Source: Euglena gracilis (Eukaryota; Euglenida; Euglenophyceae; Euglenales). From it: a DNA stretch of 64,000 nucleotides. Made by a program: the position numbers and the translations under genes. The stretch spans positions 21,789,295 through 21,853,294 of the forward strand of contig CP154956.1 of NCBI GenBank assembly GCA_039621445.1, in the 5' to 3' direction. The notes beneath the pieces are model-generated. The model made no database searches, was not told where the DNA came from, and saw only the letters and a list, made by a program, of their open reading frames with translations. Positions 55,648 to 64,000 of the stretch are shown here, piece after piece (position 1 is the stretch's first letter; every line of letters begins with the position of its first letter).

Positions 55648-58600
55648 GATGAACAGATGGAGGTAAGACCTGATCAACCTTACCCCCCCTGCCCATCCGC
55701 CTTCACGGTCAGTACCCGGAATTATTTCGGGTTCCCTAATCCCCCCCCCACATTTCCGCTCGGAATGCTGAGCAAAGTAGGAAAGGGTTCATGGGAGAGC
55801 TGGCATGCAAACGTATTTCCGCCAGACCCTTCACTTTGCGTACCACCAATGGAATTACTCGTCCAAGCGGAAATCCGCATTCAAAATTTCTCCACTAAAG
55901 TCAAAATTCTCATTGACACTGGTTGTCGCATTGCACTGCTCTTTCGGTTGGGGTTGATACCGACCCCGCTCTTGGTAAGCGCCAAGAAACCGATCAAAAT
56001 TACAACCGCGGATAACACCCCCATGTGTGGTGGTGATTTGGGATGTGTGCTCGAGATACTCTTGCCCATCATTCCGAAGCATCACTCACAACCCCCACAA
56101 GTACAACATTTCACCAATATTTGGGGTTACGAGTCCGGAATTCACGGGTCTGACGTAATTTTGGGATACCCATTTTTACGCCAGTACCGATTGGTTGTGG
56201 ATTGCCACTCCCACGGTTTGCGCACAGCACCCACCACTTCATTGACACCCAAACCACCATCACCGTTGTCATCCACTATGATGACCACCGCTTTGCCCAC
56301 ACCGTTACCCACAATGGCAACACCGTTACCCACCACACCAACAACCGTTTTCCACACCCGGGGTACGGAGAAAGCCTCCCCCCTGCCCAATGACACACCA
56401 ACATGCGTTCCACATGAGGCAGGGCAAGCGAGTAGCGGTACCCCCGCCGTTCCACTGGGTTACAAGACGAAAGCCCAAAGGCCTGAAGTAATTACGGTGT
56501 CGAGTAGTCGCCCAGCTACACCACCACTCCGTTTCCCACCAGTTGTGCCGAATCCAGGCACACCTGTACAAGACTCACCGGCTAATGCCATCGACACCCA
56601 CTTTCACGCACACCCGTCACACCATCACACTTCCTTCCAATGTGTGCACTGCAGGAGAATTTCCACCCAATCGGATTTCGATTGTGGATGTTTAGTTCAA
56701 AATCCGACACTAATCGCAATTCCGAAAACGGAATCCACCCCCCATGATACACTTGGTTGTAGCCCGCAATGCGCGGAGATACACCGAGTACTCCAACAAC
56801 GCGGATTAGCCTCGTTGTTCGGAAACGCGAAAAGCGCGATTCCTAATTACAATCGCGATCACCCTTGGTACGGATTTGATGCGGAATGGGGAAACCCCCA
56901 ACCTGTCCAAACTCCCTTGGGATCAACCCTTGTGGTAGTGGAAGACAGCCCGCATGTTTGTGGATCCATTCATTGTGTTTCTACCCTTCAACCCGAAAAT
57001 CGGGTGCATGAATACGCGAAACGCGTATGGAATGCTTTCAATTTTGGTCAATATCGCATTTTGGAACGATGGTTTTCCAAAATCGCGACATTGGCAAATT
57101 CTTTTGATTTGGCATTGGAAATCGATGCCTTTTCATCCAATGCACATGCCCGTTTGCCACGTCATTGGTCACAACACTCCAACGCATTTGATAAATTTTG
57201 GGGTGATACGGTGTTATGGATGCACCCTCCCCCAAAACTTATCGAATGTGCGGTTGAGAAAATTCTGCGGGATGAAGCCCGTGGAGTTATTCTCATACCC
57301 ATCATTCCGGAAGCGGAATGGTTCACCCAACTATCGTATGTATGTTTTTATTGGTGGGATTTACCCACTAATGTACCGATTTTTGAGGATTTTTGTGGTA
57401 AAGAAGAAATCATTTTTCGCGTATGTTTCTTCGATGCATTCGGAATGTCCGAATTCGCGGTGCCGAGGAAGCTCGGTAGCCCCAGGGATACCCTGGCGGT
57501 TTCCGCAGTCATCGAGAGTGCAGGTCAGCATCCTAAGTCAGCCGAATTCTGTTCGCGGATTACCCGCGAATTCCACGGTGTGCTGGAAAATCCAGTATAC
57601 GCGTGCGACATCGACCCCGCGATACGCGGTCCGTTCGGTGTTTGTAAGATCGAGCTTAAGGATGGAGCCAAGCCAATGCACCGGAAATTTTTTCGTTGTT
57701 CGGGAGAACGCGAACAAGCTCTCAATGAAATGATTGAGAAGCTTATTCAGCGCAAGTGGATTGTACCCTCGAAAAGCGAGTGGACATCCCAGGCATTTGT
57801 TGTTCCTAAACCCCCAGACCCCTCAGGTCAGAAGAAATGGAGGCTGGTGCTGGATTACCGGTACCTGAACTCCCAAACAAGGGATGATCCCTTCCCGCTC
57901 CCCCTGATCGAGGATTTGATCACCAAACAATCGGAAAACCGGTTGTGGTCAATTTTCGATCTGGAGGACGGTTTTCACCAAATGCACTTACACCCTGACT
58001 CCCAACCATACACGGCATTCGTGACATCCAAGGGTGTGTACCAATGGACGGTACTCCCCATGGGTGTTAAGAATGGCCCAGCCATGTTTCAGCGCATGAT
58101 ACAATGGGTTCTACGAGATTTACCGTTTGCCATTGTGTACATTGATGATGTGCTGGTGGGAACACCACCACCATCCGCAAAATCGAGCGAGGATATCCTC
58201 GTCACACACTTCCACCATGTTTGCGCGGTATTAGCCGCTTTTCAAAAACATGTGCTTTTCGCGAAAGGCGCGAAAATGCATTTGTTTCGGATTCTTATAA
58301 AATTTTGCGGCCACATCCTCAGCAATGGACAGCGGAAAGCCGCTCCGAGTAAACTCGAAGCCATTAAGAAATGGACCCCTGAGGTAATCAAAACGATTAC
58401 TCACCTCAAAGGATTTTTGGGATTAGCCCAATACTACGCGATTTATATGAAGGACTTCGCGAAAATCGCGGTGCCCCTCACCAAACAGCTCAAAAACCGG
58501 GCTGTTGACAACACCAAAGTCATTTGGGATGACCAAATGCGCGAGGCCCTTGAGAAAATCAAGGTTTTGCTTTTGGAGAATGTTGTCCTCGAAATCGCGG

Positions 58601-60695
58601 ACCCGTACAAACCATACGTGTTGGAAGTCGACAGCAGCGATTACGCTGTTGGCGGAGTTCTTAGCCAGCATAATGCGGCGAATGAGCTCCGACCTGTGGC
58701 TTTCTTCAGCAGAAAGTTACAGGGCGACGATGGAAAAGGTCAAGTCAAATGGAGTATACGCGAGAAGGAAACCTACGCAATCGTGCTTATACTCCAGAAA
58801 TTCCGAAGCTGGGTAGCCAGCAGCCTCGTCCAGATCCTCGTCAAGACCGACCATGAGAGTCTCCAACACTGGTACACCGAGGATTTGAACAAGGCCATGT
58901 CATCGGTCGGAAGGCGATGCAGATGGCATGAGTTCTTGAGTCAATTCAACCTTGTGGTTATCTATACCCCTGGTCACACACAAAAAGTAGCGGATCCGCT
59001 CAGTCGGGCCCCTTGGTATTACCCTGGGAACCCGGATGAGGGAGACGCGACTTTTCATGGAAGTCAGGAAGCTGACGACTACGCACGTCGAAACGACGCT
59101 GCGGATAATCTTTTGGATTCTTTTCCCGTTTCACAACTATTCCTGGTCGCACCAGTGCGAGGAAGGCGCCGACGTGGAAGCACGTCCGGGCCCCGGCGTA
59201 TTACGCGCACGGAGTCCCCTTCTCCACTGTTCTTTCGCGAATGGGATTATAGTCGTGACCCGGTGTATGACACCATTGTCACCAGACTTCGTAATGGCGA
59301 AGTGCTGGACAATTACACTCTTTCACCTTTACGGTTGGTTTTTCGCAATGAATCGGGTTACAAATATTGTATCCCCCAGGACCTGGTTGATGATGTGATT
59401 TTGTGTTATCACAACCATGGTCACCCTGGGGCCCCCAAACTTCTTTCGTTGGTGGGCCGCAGGTACTGTACAACCCTGAGCGAGAAAGAGCTTTACTCAC
59501 GCTGTTTGCGAATAGCGCAACGGTGTCAAATTTGTCAAGCGGTAAAACCCCGCAGAGGTACCCCCCCTGGTACGATGGACTTTTTCCCGTACCCCCTGAC
59601 ATTTTTACATCCCTCTGCATGGATTTTCTGGAATTAGAACCGTGCAAAGGAACAGACGACAAAATTTACGATTACGTTTTTGTTGTCGTCTGCAGGCTGA
59701 GTGGGTACATTGTAGCCATTCCATGCCAGAAGTCAGGGTTGACTGCCCAAAGTTTGGCAGCTATATTTTTGGAGAAATGCATTTGCTTGATGGGTTTACC
59801 GAATGAAATCGTGAGTGATCAAGACCATTTGATTTCTTCAAGGTTTTTCACCACTTTGTGCGGTTTACTCGGAATCGAGCAACATTTTTCCATTATATAC
59901 CGACCCAAAGGCAATGGTAGAGCCGAGGCAGCCGTGAAATCCGTCGTGAATATGCTTCGCCTTTCACTGGCTGACTCGCGCAGCAACTGGATATCAGTTC
60001 TACCATGGTCTTTGTTTTATATCAATACCCTACCAGGGTTGGTTTTACCTCACTCCCCCTATAAATTAGTTTTCGGACGGGACCCTCCGGCCATAGGGGA
60101 TGTCCCTTCGGAGAGACCCGCCCGAACGAGTGTCAGTTGCGAGACCTGGTTTGCGGAAGTAGAAAATCTACGTTCTGCAGTCCAGAAGCGCGTCACTGAT
60201 ATTCATGCAGCAAAACGGAAATCGTTTTTGCAGAATTTCAAGTCACCTGTTTACAGTCCCGGTGACCGCGTGTGGGTACGGAATAGCCGTACTCGCATGC
60301 AGTCTTCCAAGCTGGACCCCCTCTGGCTCGGCCCCTGTGAAATCCTAGAAAGACTAGGTACCAGCGGGCGTTACAAGGTTGCATTACCGAATGGTGTTGA
60401 GGACGTTCATATGGACGACTTCAAACCATACCTGTCGCCACCGGATGGGAAACCCATCCCGTGTTTGCACTTCAAACCCCGTTCCAGATTACCTGAGACG
60501 GACGACTTTGTAGTCGATAAAATTATCGATCACAAAATCGACAAAGGTATGCACCTTTGGAAGGTCCGCTGGAAAGGGTATGGGCCCGAGGAGGACACTT
60601 GGGAGCCAGCAACCAGTTTTGTTGGGTATGTCCAGCAAGATTGGAAGCTGTGGAACAAGAAACAGAACATTGATGTTTCCATGACAAGTTTTTGA
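55612..60695 (+). pseudogene. pol: pol of element 2: protease, Dam-like domain, RT, RNase H, integrase, chromodomain (one frameshift)
   Basis: Open from the codon after the gag UAG; the first ATG is at 55657 and residues here count from it. Protease has D87 in IDTGC and ILGYPFLR downstream. A Pro/Thr-rich linker, a Cys cluster (CVHC at 56641) and a Dam-like domain follow. RT has LDYRYLN and YIDD at residues 828-831 (58138-58149). RNase H has VDSS, EKETYA, KTDHESL and the PGHTQKVADPLSR end. Integrase has HNHGH...CQIC and D, D, E (near 59620, 59812 and 59920). One C is missing near 59586 in CCCC, so the frame shifts and stops at 59637. The remainder is open in the next frame (to 60695) through integrase, WLGPCEIL and a chromodomain (DDFVVDKI, WKVRWKGY, DTWEPA). 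The R-A-E before the catalytic Glu is intact here, unlike in element 1. Confidence 0.92.
57040..57402 (+). other. Dam-methylase-like extra domain between protease and RT (element 2)
   Basis: Matches the segment at 20938-21303: E489-I-D490 in LALEIDAFSSNAHARLP, W521-M-H523-P-P-P, then GVILIPIIPEAEWFTQL. The invariant-looking residues are kept in both copies although one pol is nonsense-bearing and the other frameshifted. This argues the domain was part of the working parent element and not a chance insertion. The Asn or Asp expected before PP is His, so it may bind but not methylate. Confidence 0.45.
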
Positions 60696-60711
60696 GAACG
60701 CATGGGAAACC

Positions 60712-60767
60712 CATGTTGTTTTTCTCTTCTTTTTATCATTGATTCTTATCATTCTTTCTTTCCGCAG
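60712..60767 (+). promoter_or_regulatory. Splice-acceptor-like tract after pol (element 2)
   Basis: Pyrimidine-rich sequence ending TTCTTTCTTTCCGCAG at 60767, 72 bases after the pol stop and 91 bases before the ATG at 60859. Conserved with 19260 and 24679 although the flanking bases differ slightly. Confidence 0.45.
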
Positions 60768-60858
60768 ACTTTTTACCAAATAATACTCAAGCGGTTACCC
60801 TCACACACCTTACAACCAACAACCCAAACATCCCACCGTACCGACCCCGGGCTGTATC

Positions 60859-63800
60859 ATGCTGCCCGCGGAAGGGAGCCAGGCGGAGGACCGCCTTACC
60901 ACCACCACCACCACTCACCCTCAACCTGACCAGTATGCGTACCGATACGGTACGCAGCCACCTGCACGGACTGCGGCTCAGGGAAACCCTGAAGCCAGCA
61001 GCAGTAGCAGGATGACCCAGATGCCCGCGGAAGCGCGGCCATCTCAGCCATCAGGCTCTCGTCGCCTCCCACCGTATGCGGGTGTGATGATCCACCGCAC
61101 GGCGGAGACGATGAACCGGGTTATGCGTATGAGCGCAAACCCGGCACCAGACCAACTCACACAGGCATTGTGGGATGACCACTGCCGTAAAGTTTTGACC
61201 ATCGCGAATACCCCTCCAGCCCTGTGGTGTATGTGCGCCCAGGCGACGATGACCGGTCTGGTGTATTACACCGACCCGGACGCGTCGGGTTTCGCGGCAG
61301 ACATTACCATGCGTGACCTGGGCGTGGAAGTCCCGCCACAGGTCGCCAGGCAGGTACCACCTGTTGGCACTTACACTGCACATTTTCGTGCTCACTCCCC
61401 CGGATTACCCGAGGAAGAGACGGTGGAAGCACCTGTCCGGAGTGAACACCCACGTGTAAAAGAAAGTATTTTTCGATCCCCTGAGCGCGTGCCCCGGCGG
61501 GATTATCCTGCGCAGGAGCCTGTGTCTCAGTATACCGTCTCTGGGGATTACCCCCAGCAGGCGCCAATGCCACGGGATCAGTACGTATATCCACCTCAAC
61601 CCCACCCAACCATACCTGACCCTATCCCACGACGTCCTGCGGAGGGAAATCCTCCCCCGACGTCTGACTCTGCCCGAAGCGCTCGTCCGCGGGAAGCCGC
61701 GACAGCGCCTCGTGCGGCACCAGTTCCCCCGGCACGGGATGAACCCGTTAACCCGTGGACTGGTCGGCCGTTCGAGACTGAGGAGGACCGTCAACAGTAT
61801 GAATATGCTGTGACGATCCAACGACAAATCGCACGTCGCCCCCCTGTTTCCGCTGGCCAGGGATACCCTGCCCGGGCGGAAATGACACGGGAAGAGCGCC
61901 AGCAGTATGATGCTGCTGTGTCGGCTCTCACAGGAGTCCCAGCTCCATCACGGTCAAGTCAACCAGCGCAACAGCGGGACGTGGCTGTGGCGGAAGCGCC
62001 ACCGGCACGACCCACAAGCTCTGCCGCCGGCAAACGTGACCGCGGCCCGGAAAATCTGACGCCGCAGCCACAACGCCGCTCGCCGAGGTCGGAAAATCCG
62101 CCCGCGGCGATGCGCGTCGACGCTGAGGAGGAAGCTCCGCCAGCGCCCGACGTGACGGCAGAACGGGCACGTCGGGAAACCCGACCATCCCCAGTCGCAC
62201 CGGTTTACTCGAATCGTGGTGATGCTGAGCAGGAATTTGCCCGAACACCAAGCACGGAATCCGTGACTTATCCTGTGTATACAGAAGAAGACCCAGAATA
62301 CTGGGAATATTGGGACCCATATCGGGCGACGATAGAATGGCTGTCCAACACGAAGGGCAAGGGTAAAGGAAAAGGCAAGGGTAAGGGTAAAGGTAAAGGC
62401 CAGGAGAAAGGTGGGAAAGCCCCATCTGGGAAAGGCGGAAAACCCGCTGGACCACCTCCAGGCAAAGGCGGAAAATCTGCCGGACCCCCAGCAGGAAAAG
62501 GCGGAAAAGCCGCCGAACCTTCGAAAACGAAGGATTACGACGCTGACCAGCTGTTCGATTACTTGGATGAAATCTGGCCGAAAATCGACCAGGATCTCGA
62601 AAAGTACACGCGTGCTGGCAACGTGATCCACCGACCACCGGAAGCGGTGCTCGCAGTGGTGCAGGATCGTATGCACGATCACTGCAAACGATTCATCTAC
62701 AGTACCGAACTTCATCCGTTTGAGGGATACCCTCATTCGGATGAAATGGTCCTGGACCAGATGTCTGGTTTCTGGGAACTCTGGTTCTGGTTGGGATATC
62801 CCTGCCAGAACTTTGGGATTTTCACCGACCGAAACGGTCTGACATACATCGATTGTTTGAACACATGTGAAGACGATGAAACATTCGTAGCACAGTTGAA
62901 GGAAATCTTCAACCACATGTATTCCGTCAGCGCACTGGGAATCCAGTGGAAATATTACCCCCTGCCGGAGAAACTCCAGGCGCAGGCTGCGGTAATGTTC
63001 ACAAACAACCTCCAAGTATTCTTGGACAGCATGTATGGCATGCTGTTCAAGGTACTGGACGTGGACCTCGCCTACCCTCAACGATACAAACTGGAATGCC
63101 GGTTTTGCAAGGAAGTCCACATTGTTGACTTCTGGGGTTTCGGGGAGCGCGGAAAACCGCCTCCGACTGCCGAGAATGCCGGCAGCCCACCGACCAGGAG
63201 ATTCCTCCTGCACCAGTGCCGGAAACCCCAGATCGGAACGCAAGACCGGAAGGTGCTGAAACAGCACCGGCAGAAAATATTTCTGCTCCAACAATACTGG
63301 CACAGGGCGTGGATTACCTACGTCCTGGAAGTATATATATATTTCCTGGAGCAGATGACCACCGATGTGGATATCCACAGGAAGTGGATACCTCGGGGAT
63401 ACACCGAGGTAGATGCCAGACCGTATGATCCAGACCGACGCAGGATAAACCTGCGGCCGGACTGGACGGGGGCAGAAATCGGCCTCCGGGAACACCTGCA
63501 GAGCCAGTTCGGGGAAATCCTGGACTGGCAGGAGTTCGAAGTGTTCTTCGCTCCCCGCGAGCTAACCCAACCTCGCTACGCAGTACCACTGCCAGCTTTC
63601 CTGGAAGAAACGGGAGAGTATGGTATGGGTGAGGCCCGTCGATCGCAGTGGGAAGACCTCTGCCTGATCAACGAGGATGAGCCTCAACCTCCACCCGGAA
63701 GCTGGGTGCGAGCGTCGTGGCCACCTCCATACCCCAACTCTGACAGGAGTGAAAGTATTAGCTTTTTCCGCCTGTCAAATGCCCAAGGGTGCTACAGAAG

Positions 63801-64000
63801 CAGGGAAGACCCGCGTTCTGCAGCCCAACTACACACAGAGGAGTCCCCTCTGGAAGCGGAGGAGACAGGAGAAGCGGTCCCAATGGCCGAGGATGAACCT
63901 CAGCCCGCGGAACCCCCGGCACGGGAAACCCGTAGCCCGTCGGTCGTGATGCTGGACACTGTGGCGGAAACCGCCCAGCGCCCAGGATCACCGAGAGGTG
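60859..64000 (+). CDS. Post-pol ORF (ORF3) of element 2, open to the window end
   Basis: At least 1,047 codons with no stop. The function is not recognised. Start MLPAEGSQAEDR was chosen by alignment with 24771; two compensating length changes within the first 20 codons restore the shared frame at HPQPDQYAYRYGTQ. Order: N-terminal part with a possibly folded segment around residues 65-150, Pro/Arg-rich sequence with the ERQQY segment twice, a Lys-Gly repeat (62353-62526), then a Trp/Cys-containing region (WELWFWLGYPCQNF, FCKEVHI, LLHQC) that looks globular, then acidic Pro-rich sequence. No hydrophobic signal or membrane segment is visible, so an envelope role is not supported. It occupies the env position and follows a splice-acceptor-like tract, which suggests expression from a spliced mRNA. 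Confidence 0.75.
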   Translation, partial: MLPAEGSQAEDRLTTTTTTHPQPDQYAYRYGTQPPARTAAQGNPEASSSSRMTQMPAEARPSQPSGSRRLPPYAGVMIHRTAETMNRVMRMSANPAPDQLTQALWDDHCRKVLTIANTPPALWCMCAQATMTGLVYYTDPDASGFAADITMRDLGVEVPPQVARQVPPVGTYTAHFRAHSPGLPEEETVEAPVRSEHPRVKESIFRSPERVPRRDYPAQEPVSQYTVSGDYPQQAPMPRDQYVYPPQPHPTIPDPIPRRPAEGNPPPTSDSARSARPREAATAPRAAPVPPARDEPVNPWTGRPFETEEDRQQYEYAVTIQRQIARRPPVSAGQGYPARAEMTREERQQYDAAVSALTGVPAPSRSSQPAQQRDVAVAEAPPARPTSSAAGKRDRGPENLTPQPQRRSPRSENPPAAMRVDAEEEAPPAPDVTAERARRETRPSPVAPVYSNRGDAEQEFARTPSTESVTYPVYTEEDPEYWEYWDPYRATIEWLSNTKGKGKGKGKGKGKGKGQEKGGKAPSGKGGKPAGPPPGKGGKSAGPPAGKGGKAAEPSKTKDYDADQLFDYLDEIWPKIDQDLEKYTRAGNVIHRPPEAVLAVVQDRMHDHCKRFIYSTELHPFEGYPHSDEMVLDQMSGFWELWFWLGYPCQNFGIFTDRNGLTYIDCLNTCEDDETFVAQLKEIFNHMYSVSALGIQWKYYPLPEKLQAQAAVMFTNNLQVFLDSMYGMLFKVLDVDLAYPQRYKLECRFCKEVHIVDFWGFGERGKPPPTAENAGSPPTRRFLLHQCRKPQIGTQDRKVLKQHRQKIFLLQQYWHRAWITYVLEVYIYFLEQMTTDVDIHRKWIPRGYTEVDARPYDPDRRRINLRPDWTGAEIGLREHLQSQFGEILDWQEFEVFFAPRELTQPRYAVPLPAFLEETGEYGMGEARRSQWEDLCLINEDEPQPPPGSWVRASWPPPYPNSDRSESISFFRLSNAQGCYRSREDPRSAAQLHTEESPLEAEETGEAVPMAEDEPQPAEPPARETRSPSVVMLDTVAETAQRPGSPRG
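62353..62526 (+). repeat. Lys-Gly codon repeat in post-pol ORF (element 2)
   Basis: Alternating AAG/AAA and GGC/GGT/GGA codons encode about eight Lys-Gly dipeptides, followed by four GKGGK units with Pro/Ala/Ser spacers. Codon choice differs from the matching repeat at 26262, so the amino-acid pattern is kept while the nucleotides have drifted. Confidence 0.8.

Larger units (their letters stand above)
50866..64000 (+). mobile_element. Ty3/gypsy chromovirus-like retrotransposon, element 2 (5' part, runs off the window)
   Basis: A better preserved copy of the element seen at 15038-29782. Order: LTR, duplicated primer site, leader, gag, nucleocapsid, UAG with stem-loop, pol, splice-acceptor-like tract, post-pol ORF still open at 64000. 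By comparison with piece 1b at least 1.9 kb of coding sequence plus a 3' LTR should follow, giving a full length above 15 kb, large for a Ty3/gypsy element. Visible defects are a one-base deletion in integrase and a possible frameshift in gag. It begins inside a satellite monomer, at a different monomer position from element 1. Confidence 0.92.

Noticed and set aside
61954-63495. Antisense open frame of 513 codons opposite the post-pol ORF
   Set aside because: It mirrors a GC- and Pro/Gly-rich sense ORF. The sense frame is longer, shared with piece 1b as a protein, and has a plausible start.
60859-64000. Post-pol ORF as an envelope gene
   Set aside because: Position fits env, but no signal peptide, membrane helix or cleavage-site pattern is visible, and the composition is basic and low-complexity.

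Overview
This is nuclear DNA of a eukaryote whose lineage I cannot name. It holds no ordinary host gene. It consists of a GC-rich tandem satellite (monomer close to 216 bp) and copies of one very large Ty3/gypsy-type LTR retrotransposon with an integrase chromodomain (a chromovirus). The likely primer site matches the 3' end of an initiator tRNA ending CTGCTACCA. That is the animal/fungal type rather than the land-plant type, and it is only weak evidence of lineage.

Layout. 1-15037: satellite array A, a divergent family. A 272-bp insert with tRNA-like parts sits at 10843-11114, and the array orientation flips at 14005. 15038-29782: element 1, a composite of two pieces of the same retrotransposon. 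Piece 1a (15038 to about 19517) has LTR, leader, decayed gag, an internal deletion into RNase H, then integrase and chromodomain. Piece 1b (about 19513-29782) has a second protease-to-chromodomain pol and a long decayed post-pol reading frame, and ends abruptly in satellite with no 3' LTR. 29783-50865: satellite array B, with a nearly uniform core (about 33181-42844) between more variable flanks and one poly-C interruption. 50866-64000: element 2, a better preserved copy running off the window: LTR, duplicated primer site, gag, nucleocapsid, pol, post-pol ORF.

How the element is organised. A large coiled-coil Gag is followed by a nucleocapsid region with two CCHC knuckles around an SR-rich stretch. 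A single in-frame UAG, immediately followed by a 13-bp stem-loop, separates this from Pol. Pol carries protease, an extra domain resembling phage Dam methylases, RT, RNase H, integrase and chromodomain. After Pol comes a conserved splice-acceptor-like tract and a third ORF of more than 1,000 codons with Lys-Gly repeats. The whole element should exceed 15 kb.

Most unusual signal. The retrotransposon is studded, in LTR, leader and all coding regions, with short perfect inverted repeats (arms of 5-8 bp) around short, mostly A-rich loops (AAA, AAAA, GAAG, ATGAA). Many stems are kept between copies while loops vary, and at least one pair shows a compensatory A-T to G-C change. All comparisons were made by eye; family assignments rest on motifs and no database search was run.
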